The translations under genes and the position numbers were made by a program. From NCBI GenBank assembly GCA_903892415.1, contig CAITIQ010000367.1, positions 1-37,571 of the forward strand: DNA of 37,571 bases, written 5' to 3'. Shown here piece after piece: positions 15,923 through 21,880 of the stretch. The first letter of the stretch is position 1; the number at the start of each line of letters is the position of its first letter. Source of the stretch: an uncultured delta proteobacterium (GTDB taxonomy: Bacteria > Myxococcota_A > Polyangia > Polyangiales > Polyangiaceae). The notes under the pieces are model-generated. The model saw only the letters and a list, made by a program, of their open reading frames with translations, did not search any database and was not told the DNA's origin.

Positions 15923-17149
15923 GTGTCCGGCCCGAGCATTCCGTATATCAAACTCCAAGAAATCCCGCTCAATCTTGGCCTGCCGAGTCCGCTCGACAGC
16001 ATCAAGCCCTTCGGGATCCTCGTCGCAACCGGTGTCTACATCGGGTCGGTCCTGGCCATGCGTCGCGCGAAACAGCGAGGCTTGGACCAGGAGAAGATGA
16101 GCAACTTCATCCTGTATGTCGTGGGCATCGGCTTCATCGGTGCCCACGTCTTCGACGCGGTCTTCTATACGCCGGACAAGCTGCTCAAAGACCCGCTCTA
16201 CATCTTCAAGTTGTGGATGGGGCTTTCGAGCTACGGCGGGTTCCTCGGGTCGATCATTGGCGTCTTCGTCTACAAGTGGGTCAAACGCGATCGCGACGTG
16301 TTCGCCTACGTCGACACCATCTGCTCTGCCTTTCCTGTTTCCTGGGTGTTTGGGCGAGCTGGTTGCGCATCGGTTCATGACCATCCCGGTCGTGAAACGA
16401 GCTCCTGGCTCGGGATGCAGTACTACCACCCGGAGGTTACACAGAAGGGCACGTGGGGCCTCCTCTACGATCCGGCGCAAACGGTGGGGCGCTTTGATCT
16501 CGGCTTCATCGAGATGGTCTTGACGATCCCTCTCGCGACCGCGTTCGTGATCCTGTGGCACCGCAAGCCCCGCAACTACGGCTTCTACGCTGGTTGGCAG
16601 TGCGTGCTTTACGCGCCCATTCGCTTCGTCCTCGACTTCTACCGCATCGAGGAGGGTGGTCCGATGGACGCCGACCCCCGTTTTCTCGGCCTGACGCCGG
16701 CGCAGTTCGCCTGTTTTGGACTCGCAGCAATCGGCTTTTACGTGCTGTCACTGTCGAAGAAGTACCCAGCACCTGCTTCTTGGGCGGCCCAGGCTAAGGA
16801 GATCGAAGAGGAAGAGGCTGCACTGCTCGAGGCGGAGCGGCTCGAGCGCAAGGCGATCGAGGCGAAGCGCAAGAAGCGCAAGGCGAAGCCCGCCGCTGCG
16901 AGCACGACCGAGAAAAAGTCAAAGGCCGCTGTCGAGCCCCCGGCAAAGGGCTCAAAGCCCGCGCAGCCCAACACCGAGGCGGAAGCCGACTCCAAGGACG
17001 AAGCCGAGTCCGAGCCGGAAACGAAGGCCGAGTCTCAAGAAGAGCCCAAGGAAACGGCTCAATCCACGCCGGACTCCGACGCTGGTAGCAAGGATGCTCC
17101 TGCGGCAGAGAAGGCCAAGCCGGCGAAAGCCAGCGACGAGGATGAGTGA
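15923..17149 (+). CDS. lgt: Prolipoprotein diacylglyceryl transferase Lgt with long charged C-terminal tail
   Basis: Transfers diacylglycerol from phosphatidylglycerol to the lipobox cysteine of prolipoproteins in the inner membrane. Seen: seven-helix membrane pattern over residues 25-285; the Lgt signature region FGRAGCASVHDHPG (143-156) with the essential Arg145; SYGGFLG; and a C-terminal VLYAPIRFVLDFYRI helix. Residues about 288-408 form an extra tail: an E/A/R/K-rich coiled-coil-like helix, then a Lys/Ala/Pro/Glu/Asp disordered segment. Usual Lgt length is about 260-290, so the tail is an addition. The start is GTG 15923; no strong ribosome site is visible, and a possible promoter (TTGCGT 15889, TAGAGT 15911) would leave a nearly leaderless message. 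Confidence 0.92.
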   Translation: MSGPSIPYIKLQEIPLNLGLPSPLDSIKPFGILVATGVYIGSVLAMRRAKQRGLDQEKMSNFILYVVGIGFIGAHVFDAVFYTPDKLLKDPLYIFKLWMGLSSYGGFLGSIIGVFVYKWVKRDRDVFAYVDTICSAFPVSWVFGRAGCASVHDHPGRETSSWLGMQYYHPEVTQKGTWGLLYDPAQTVGRFDLGFIEMVLTIPLATAFVILWHRKPRNYGFYAGWQCVLYAPIRFVLDFYRIEEGGPMDADPRFLGLTPAQFACFGLAAIGFYVLSLSKKYPAPASWAAQAKEIEEEEAALLEAERLERKAIEAKRKKRKAKPAAASTTEKKSKAAVEPPAKGSKPAQPNTEAEADSKDEAESEPETKAESQEEPKETAQSTPDSDAGSKDAPAAEKAKPAKASDEDE

Positions 17150-17167
17150 GGTCACTCGTTCGCGGAG

Positions 17168-17202
17168 AGCCGCAGTCGAAGGGGCGAGGCCCTGTTGCGG
17201 CT
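17168..17202. terminator. Inverted repeat downstream of lgt
   Basis: AGCCGCA (17168-17174) pairs with TGCGGCT (17196-17202) around a 21-base loop, 19 bases after the lgt stop. There is no T run, so termination is only suggested. Confidence 0.25.
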
Positions 17203-17229
17203 TGACGCGGGGAATACATTCGATAGCTT
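17202..17229 (+). promoter_or_regulatory. Possible sigma-70-type promoter for the RRM gene
   Basis: TTGACG (17202-17207) and TAGCTT (17224-17229) are separated by 16 bases. The -35 is good, the -10 poor. If used, it gives a leader of about 175 bases before the RRM start at 17411. Confidence 0.3.
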
Positions 17230-17410
17230 TGTTTGCTCGACGGCCATGCGTCCTACTCTGAGCTCATTGCGCGTCTCGCAAGCCATAACGTCTTGGCTCG
17301 CTCGGCGTCGTCTTGTCTCTTCGGACCGAGTCGGACGTGTGTCACCGCCGCGCGCGCATAGCCGCGCTTCATTATTGTGTCGTTCGTTTGCAAAAACAGG
17401 TTGATGGTCG

Positions 17411-18337
17411 ATGGCTGAGGATTCCCGAAAGTTGTTTGTTGCTGGTTTACCCGATTCGATTACCGAAGACGTGCTTAGGCAGCTCTTCGAAGCTACGGGC
17501 GGTGCAGTCGCTGAAGTGACGCTGCCGCGAGACCGTACGACGGGGAGGCCACGCGGGTTCGGGTTCGTGACAATGTCGACGACCGACGAGGCCAACGCGG
17601 CCCGTGAGTCGTTGCACGGAAGTTTCCAGGGCGGTCGAAGCATCTCCGTTCGTCCGTTCGAGTCGGCCCCGCCCAAGCGAGAGCCGGGAGACATGCGTCC
17701 TGGTGCCCCGCCGTCTGCAGGGCCACGGTCTGCTCCGGCCTCCCAAGTTGAGTCGCCGGACCGCAAGATCTACATCGGCAACTTGCCCTATGACGCAACC
17801 CCCGAAGAGGTGGAGGCTGTTGTCAACGCAACGGGCGGCGGCCCGGTGGTTCGGGTGATCATGCCGTCCGACCCGGATGGTCGCAAACGTGGTTTTGCGT
17901 TCGCCTACATGGCCAGTCAGGACGCTGCGCGCGGCGCAATCGATCTGCTCAAGGGCGCGGAAGTTCGCGGGCGCCGGCTGGTCGTCAACCACGCGCATGA
18001 CCGTCCCGCTCGTGACGAGCGTGGTGGTGGCGGCGGCGGGTATCAGGGCGGCGGCGGGTATCAGGGTGGCGGCGGTTTTGGTGGCCCTCCCTCTGGACCG
18101 CGCAGCGATCACAGCCCCAGCGCTGGCCGCGATTTTGGACCGCCTGCCTTCGCCGGCGGTGGTGGCGGCGGGCCGCCGAGTGGAGGCCGCACAGGTGGTC
18201 CGCCACAAGGTCGGAAGACCTTTGATGAGCGTCGCCGCAAGACTCATGAAGACGGCGGTGGTGCCCGTGGTGGCGCCGGCGGTGGCCGCAAGAACAAGAA
18301 CGACTGGGATACCCGCGGGGACGACTGGGACGAATGA
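17411..18337 (+). CDS. RNA-binding protein with two RRM domains and a Gly-rich tail
   Basis: 308 residues. RRM1 at 7-83: RNP2 KLFVAGLP, RNP1 RGFGFVTM (48-55). RRM2 at 118-194: RNP2 KIYIGNLP, RNP1 KRGFAFAYM (159-167). They are joined by a 35-residue Pro/Ser linker. The aromatic residues that stack on RNA are present in both RNP1 motifs. From about 204 the chain is Gly-rich with YQGGGG repeats and scattered Arg, ending in a short charged segment KNDWDTRGDDWDE. Tandem-RRM proteins are common in eukaryotes; in bacteria single-RRM Rbp proteins dominate, and myxobacteria are known to encode several. Likely a cytosolic RNA chaperone or post-transcriptional regulator. It is monocistronic: a terminator follows within 15 bases, and a long leader of up to 200 bases precedes it. 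Confidence 0.9.
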   Translation: MAEDSRKLFVAGLPDSITEDVLRQLFEATGGAVAEVTLPRDRTTGRPRGFGFVTMSTTDEANAARESLHGSFQGGRSISVRPFESAPPKREPGDMRPGAPPSAGPRSAPASQVESPDRKIYIGNLPYDATPEEVEAVVNATGGGPVVRVIMPSDPDGRKRGFAFAYMASQDAARGAIDLLKGAEVRGRRLVVNHAHDRPARDERGGGGGGYQGGGGYQGGGGFGGPPSGPRSDHSPSAGRDFGPPAFAGGGGGGPPSGGRTGGPPQGRKTFDERRRKTHEDGGGARGGAGGGRKNKNDWDTRGDDWDE

Positions 18338-18350
18338 GCTGAGGAAACAA

Positions 18351-18395
18351 CGGCCTCCTGCGAGTGAAACCGCAAGGAGGCCGCTGCTTTTTTCC
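18351..18395 (+). terminator. Intrinsic terminator after the RRM gene
   Basis: Stem CGGCCTCCTGCG (18351-18362) pairs with CGCA-A-GGAGGCCG (18371-18383, one bulged A) around an eight-base loop, followed shortly by a T run (18388-18393). Classic rho-independent terminator 13 bases past the stop. Confidence 0.87.
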
Positions 18396-18420
18396 CATTC
18401 GAGTTTCCAACCCGCGGTGG

Positions 18421-18469
18421 ATTCGCCAAGGCGGATGCACCGCTCACAATGACTCCGGCCGAGTCATTC
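18421..18469. repeat. Compact solo member of the AATGACTC palindromic repeat family
   Basis: A small stem (GCC-AA-GGC, 18425-18432) leads into GGATGCA (18433-18439) and then AATGACTC (18448-18455), CGGCC spacer, GAGTCATT (18461-18468). The order 'mini-hairpin, GGATGCA, ACA, AATGACTC...GAGTCATTC' is the same as in the three larger units on the other side of rpmG, but here the 70-base interior is reduced to five bases. Confidence 0.75.
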
Positions 18470-18481
18470 GCTCAAACTCTA

Positions 18482-18509
18482 TTGACGGGAGACCTGGTTG
18501 AACTATGGT
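18482..18509 (+). promoter_or_regulatory. Probable promoter of rpmG
   Basis: TTGACG (18482-18487), 16-base spacer, TATGGT (18504-18509): a good sigma-70-like pair 28 bases before the rpmG ATG and directly downstream of the solo palindrome. Confidence 0.5.
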
Positions 18510-18536
18510 CCCCACCCCTTCTGAGAGGAAACGCCC

Positions 18537-18698
18537 ATGCGCGACATCATCAAGCTCACTTGCGCCACCTGCAGCCGTGCGAACTACCACACGACGAAGA
18601 ACAAGCGGACGATGACGGAGAAGTTCGCCATCAAGAAGTTTTGCCCTGCGTGCCGAAAGCACCTGGAGCACAAAGAAGGCAAGATTTCGCGCGGTTAG
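18537..18698 (+). CDS. rpmG: 50S ribosomal protein L33
   Basis: 53 residues beginning MRDIIKLTCATC and ending EHKEGKISRG. It is the zinc-binding form of L33: CATC (Cys9, Cys12) and CPAC (Cys36, Cys39) make the zinc ribbon. The body (RANYHTTKNK, FAIKKFCPACRKH) is typical of the family, and the length is normal. The ribosome site GAGAGGA (18522-18528) is well spaced before ATG 18537, and a promoter lies just upstream. It is not next to secE/nusG or a tRNA as in many genomes; instead it stands alone between palindromic repeats. Confidence 0.95.
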   Translation: MRDIIKLTCATCSRANYHTTKNKRTMTEKFAIKKFCPACRKHLEHKEGKISRG

Positions 18699-18706
18699 TC
18701 GTTCTT

Positions 18707-18728
18707 GAGCACAGCTTTCGCTGTGCTC
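18707..18728 (+). other. Perfect hairpin just after rpmG
   Basis: GAGCACAGC (18707-18715) and GCTGTGCTC (18720-18728) around TTTC. Nine-base perfect stem eight bases past the stop. No T run follows, so it may protect the 3' end rather than terminate. Confidence 0.55.
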
Positions 18729-18751
18729 GCGCGTGAGGCCAGGTCTCGCTG

Positions 18752-19080
18752 CTCTCCTGAGAACGGGAGATTCGGAGCAACAGAATGACTCGGGCCCTCT
18801 TCAAGAAACGGCCGAAGGCCCCGGTTGTCCTTCGACGTTGCTGAAAACCGGCCGAAGGCCCGGTTGTCCTTCGACTTGGCACGAGTCATTCCACCGAAGG
18901 TGGATGCAGCAAACAGAATGACTCGGGCCCTCTTCAAGAAACGGCCGAAGGCCCCGGTTGTCCTTCGACTTGGCACGAGTCATTCCACCGAAGGTGGATG
19001 CAGCAAACAGAATGACTCGGGCCCTCTTCGAGAACTACGGCCGAAGGCCCGGTTGTCCTTCGATTTGGCACGAGTCATTC
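18752..19080 (+). repeat. Tandem array of three palindromic units joined by hairpin linkers
   Basis: Units run 18783-18891, 18916-18985 and 19010-19080; each begins GAATGACTCGGGCCCTCTTC and ends CGAGTCATTC. The interiors contain ACGGCCGAAGGCCCCGG-type stems. Unit 1 carries an internal ~39-base duplication. The two 24-base linkers (18892-18915, 18986-19009) are identical and include a CCACC-GAA-GGTGG hairpin. A different hairpin (TCTCC...GGGAGA, about 18753-18770) occupies the linker position to the left, and the terminator occupies it on the right. The repeat period is 94 bases (not a multiple of three), so the open frames here are not coding. This stretch plus 19109-19246 contains no gene. 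Confidence 0.88.
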
Positions 19081-19108
19081 CCGCCCGGGTCTCCCAGGCG
19101 GCTTTTTT
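19081..19108 (+). terminator. Intrinsic terminator closing the repeat array
   Basis: CCGCC-C-GGG-TCT-CCC-A-GGCGG (19081-19101), eight base pairs with one mismatch, then C and six Ts (19103-19108). It immediately follows the last GAGTCATTC, so transcripts from rpmG could run through the whole array and end here. Confidence 0.85.
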
Positions 19109-19147
19109 GCCGCAGGGGCGAAGCCGTGCCATCCTGTGCATTCGTTA

Positions 19148-19174
19148 GCGACCCGCATTCGATTAGGGGGTCGC
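19148..19174. other. Inverted repeat upstream of mreB
   Basis: GCGACCC (19148-19154) and GGGTCGC (19168-19174) with a 13-base loop, 73 bases before the mreB start. It could be an operator or a leader stem; I found no clear promoter hexamers around it. Confidence 0.4.
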
Positions 19175-19246
19175 ACGTTTTGGGCTTGGTGATGTGCGGA
19201 GTTCGCGAGGGCGCGGTTCGTGCGGGCCAATCCTCATCGGTGATGG

Positions 19247-20281
19247 ATGGTGTTCGATTGGGTCCAAGGCCTCTTCTCCAACGATCTCGCGATTGATTTG
19301 GGCACAGCCACGACCCTGATTTACGTCAGGGGCAAGGGCATCGTCTCGTGCGAGCCCTCCGTCGTGGCGGTTCAGCGGGACTCACGAGGCAACAAGAAGG
19401 TTCTCGCCGTTGGCCGTGAAGCCAAGGAGATGTTGGGCAGAACCCCGCACAACATTCAGGCTGTGCGGCCCCTTCGCGACGGCGTGATCGCGGACTTCGA
19501 GATCACCGAGGCCATGCTGCGATATTTCATCGCACGCGCCTCCAATCGTCGGACGCTGGTCAAGCCGCGCATCGTCATCTGCGTGCCCTTCGGTATCACC
19601 GAGGTCGAGAAGCGAGCCGTAAAGGAGAGCGCTGAGAGCGCAGGTGCGCGCGAGGTCTACCTGATCGAAGAGCCGATGGCGGCGGCGATTGGGGCCGGGC
19701 TACCGATCACCGAGGCCTCTGGCAACATGGTGGTGGACATCGGCGGAGGCACCACCGAGGTGGCCGTCATTTCACTCGCCGGCATCGTCTACTCGCAGTC
19801 GGTCCGCGTCGCCGGAGACAAGATGGACGAGGCGATCATGGGGTACATCAAGCGCAAGTACAACATGGCGATCGGTGAGCAGACAGCCGAGCGCATCAAG
19901 ATGACGGTTGGTAACGCCTACCCGCTCGACCAACCGATGACGATGGAAGTGAAGGGCCGAGACATGGTGGCCGGCATTCCGAAGACGGTGCTCGTCAACT
20001 CGGACGAAATTCGCGAGGCGCTTGCCGAGCCGATCAACGCGATCGTGGAGGCTGTGCTCGTCGCGCTCGAACGTACTCCGCCTGAGTTGGCCGCGGACAT
20101 CGTGGACAAGGGTGTGGTGTTGACCGGCGGCGGTGCCTTGCTGAAGAACCTGGACGTGCTCTTGCGCGAGGAAACCGGGCTCCCAGTGATGGTTTGTGAC
20201 GACCCAATCAGCGCGGTCGTACTCGGCAGCGGGAAAGCGCTCGAACACCTCGAGCTGCTCAAAGAAGTCACGCTTTCGTAG
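19247..20281 (+). CDS. mreB: Rod shape-determining protein MreB
   Basis: Actin-like ATPase that forms membrane-associated filaments and positions the cell-wall elongation machinery. 344 residues, normal length. Seen: phosphate-1 motif DLGTATTLIYV (residues 17-27), phosphate-2 VVDIGGGTTEVAV, the adenosine motif TGGGALL and an N-terminal amphipathic start VFDWVQGLFSND that fits membrane contact. The start is ATG 19247; an ATG at 19243 is out of frame. It is the first gene of mreB-mreC-mreD-mrdA-rodA, with a 206-base gap to mreC. Confidence 0.96.
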   Translation: MVFDWVQGLFSNDLAIDLGTATTLIYVRGKGIVSCEPSVVAVQRDSRGNKKVLAVGREAKEMLGRTPHNIQAVRPLRDGVIADFEITEAMLRYFIARASNRRTLVKPRIVICVPFGITEVEKRAVKESAESAGAREVYLIEEPMAAAIGAGLPITEASGNMVVDIGGGTTEVAVISLAGIVYSQSVRVAGDKMDEAIMGYIKRKYNMAIGEQTAERIKMTVGNAYPLDQPMTMEVKGRDMVAGIPKTVLVNSDEIREALAEPINAIVEAVLVALERTPPELAADIVDKGVVLTGGGALLKNLDVLLREETGLPVMVCDDPISAVVLGSGKALEHLELLKEVTLS

Positions 20282-20336
20282 CCGCGCCGGCCTTCGGCTC
20301 TCCGCGGGCTCTGTCTGCCGCATCCCACTTCTGCGG

Positions 20337-20381
20337 AATAGCCGGCCTAGGGACTGTGTTCTCTTGGGCCGTCCGGCTATT
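20337..20381. other. Long-loop inverted repeat in the mreB-mreC gap
   Basis: AATAGCCGG (20337-20345) pairs perfectly with CCGGCTATT (20373-20381); GGCC and GGGCC inside the 27-base loop can extend the fold. There is no T tract beyond TTTCT. Possibly an attenuator or processing stem between mreB and mreC. Confidence 0.45.
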
Positions 20382-20409
20382 TCTGCGCTAAGAAAGGTCT
20401 CCCAAATCG

Positions 20410-20478
20410 TCGGGCCTACGGCTCTTTTGTCGGTGAGGGCCCAAGTCATCGTTCGTTTGCATCCACCTCGGTGGAATT
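20410..20478 (-). repeat. Degenerate inverted copy of the rpmG-side repeat, just before mreC
   Basis: Read on the minus strand from 20478 it shows a CCACC-GA-GGTGG hairpin, GGATGCA, an ACGA-type spacer, ATGACTTGGGCCCTC and then GCCGTAGGCCCG: the same order and most of the same bases as the array unit at 18891-18960. The closing GAGTCATTC is missing. Its hairpin end lies 10 bases before the mreC GTG. Confidence 0.7.
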
Positions 20479-20487
20479 GGGAGTTGA

Positions 20488-21351
20488 GTGAATTTCAAGA
20501 GGTACCGCGATTGGCTGATCGTCGTGCTCTCCCTCGCGGTGCCTTTCTGGTTCTTGCGAGCGAGCATGAAGGATCCGAAGCAGGCCACGGGAGCCGACCG
20601 TGTGCTGGTGCAGATCGCCGCGCCTATTCAGACCGCAACGGCCGTACTCGCTCGCGGCCTCTCCCATCTCTGGAGCGACTACGTCTATTTGGTCGACGTA
20701 AAGGCGGACAATTCCACGCTCGTGTCCGATAACGCCCGGCTGCGCGAGCGCACGCGCGAGCTTGAATCGCTCGAGGCAGAGAACCGCAGGCTTCGTCGCC
20801 TCCTCGATCTCAAGAACAGCGTCCAAGACGACGTCGTTACCGCCCAGGTCGTCGGCAAAACCACCAACGAATTTTTCCGCATGATGCGCGTCACGCTGGA
20901 TCGTTCGAGCCCAGCCATCGTGCCCAACTTGCCAGTGCTCGCCCCCGACGGCGTGGTTGGAACGACGCTCAAGGTCGCAGGGGACACCGTGGACGTGCGG
21001 TTGGTCGCTGATGCTGGTGCTGGCGTTGATGTGATCGTTCAGCGCACTGAGGCCCGCGGCTTCGTGCGCGGTACCGGAGATGAGCGAGCGTATTCGTGCA
21101 ATGTCGAGTACCTCAAGCGCACCGACGAGGTCGATATTGGGGATGTGTTGGTGACGAGCGGCGTCGGCTTGCGCTTCCCGAAAGGCATCCCGGTTTGCAC
21201 CGTTACCAAGGTCACGAAGCGCGATTTCGGCGTTTACCAACAAGTTGGCTGTGCTCCCACGGTGGATTTTTCGCGGCTCGATGAGGTGTTGGTCGTGCTC
21301 GGAGCTCGCGACGTCATCCCGCCGCCCGCCAAGGACTCGAAGGCGCCCTGA
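20488..21351 (+). CDS. mreC: Rod shape-determining protein MreC
   Basis: Inner-membrane scaffold linking MreB to PBP2/RodA in the periplasm. 287 residues: short cytosolic start, membrane helix at about 8-25 (WLIVVLSLAVPFWFL), a coiled coil at about 70-110 (RLRERTRELESLEAENRRLR), then the two beta-barrel MreC domains with GVVGTTLKV and DVLVTSGVGLRFPKGIPV. The start is GTG 20488 with GGGAG just upstream. The stop overlaps mreD (TGATG). Confidence 0.94.
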   Translation: MNFKRYRDWLIVVLSLAVPFWFLRASMKDPKQATGADRVLVQIAAPIQTATAVLARGLSHLWSDYVYLVDVKADNSTLVSDNARLRERTRELESLEAENRRLRRLLDLKNSVQDDVVTAQVVGKTTNEFFRMMRVTLDRSSPAIVPNLPVLAPDGVVGTTLKVAGDTVDVRLVADAGAGVDVIVQRTEARGFVRGTGDERAYSCNVEYLKRTDEVDIGDVLVTSGVGLRFPKGIPVCTVTKVTKRDFGVYQQVGCAPTVDFSRLDEVLVVLGARDVIPPPAKDSKAP

Positions 21352-21878
21352 TGAGGAACTCGGCCTTCCTCGCGCTCGGGTTTGCGGTGCTGATCGTGCA
21401 GAGCATTTTGTTTCGCCTGCTCGATCTGCTCCACCCTGCGCTGGCAACGCCGAGTCTGCTGCTTCCCCTCGTCGTGTTCATGGGCGTGCACGAGTACTCC
21501 ATCGGCCGTGGAGCAGCGCTGGCCTTCGTTCTTGGCTACATGCTCGACGTGTTCGTCGCAGGTCCGCTCGGTCTCTTCACCTTCATCTCAGCGGCGGCCT
21601 TCGTGGTAGCGCGCTTCGCTGGCGTGAGGTTGGCCGCGCAGACGCTGCTCACCAAGATCGCTCTGGCGTTCGTGTTCGCTTTGCTCGAAGGAGTGCTGGT
21701 GGTGGTGTTCACCGCCATCGTTGGTGATGACCCTTTTCGCGCACGTTCAACCGCCGTTTTGATCCCGGCTCATGCTGCCACCACGGCTGCGTTTGCTCCG
21801 TTCGTGTTTCGCCTCGCTGAGCGCGTCCACGCTGCCACCATTGCTTCCCCTCTGCCCCCTGAAACCGGAAGGAGCTAG
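21351..21878 (+). CDS. mreD: Rod shape-determining protein MreD
   Basis: 175-residue integral membrane protein with about five hydrophobic helices, of the length and position expected for MreD, the membrane partner of MreC. Motif-like GRGAALAFVLGYMLDVFVAGPLG (shortened: GYMLDVF) matches the family pattern around the conserved Gly-Asp helix. It starts one base inside the mreC stop and ends two bases before the mrdA GTG. Confidence 0.9.
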   Translation: MRNSAFLALGFAVLIVQSILFRLLDLLHPALATPSLLLPLVVFMGVHEYSIGRGAALAFVLGYMLDVFVAGPLGLFTFISAAAFVVARFAGVRLAAQTLLTKIALAFVFALLEGVLVVVFTAIVGDDPFRARSTAVLIPAHAATTAAFAPFVFRLAERVHAATIASPLPPETGRS

Positions 21879-21880
21879 CC

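Noticed and set aside
18783..19080. CRISPR-like appearance of the array
   Set aside because: Repeats are long, internally palindromic and joined by identical linkers; there are no unique spacers and no cas genes.
18733..19296. Several overlapping open frames in the repeat array
   Set aside because: The same peptides recur in different frames because the 94-base period is not a multiple of three; no ribosome sites; best explained by the repeats.
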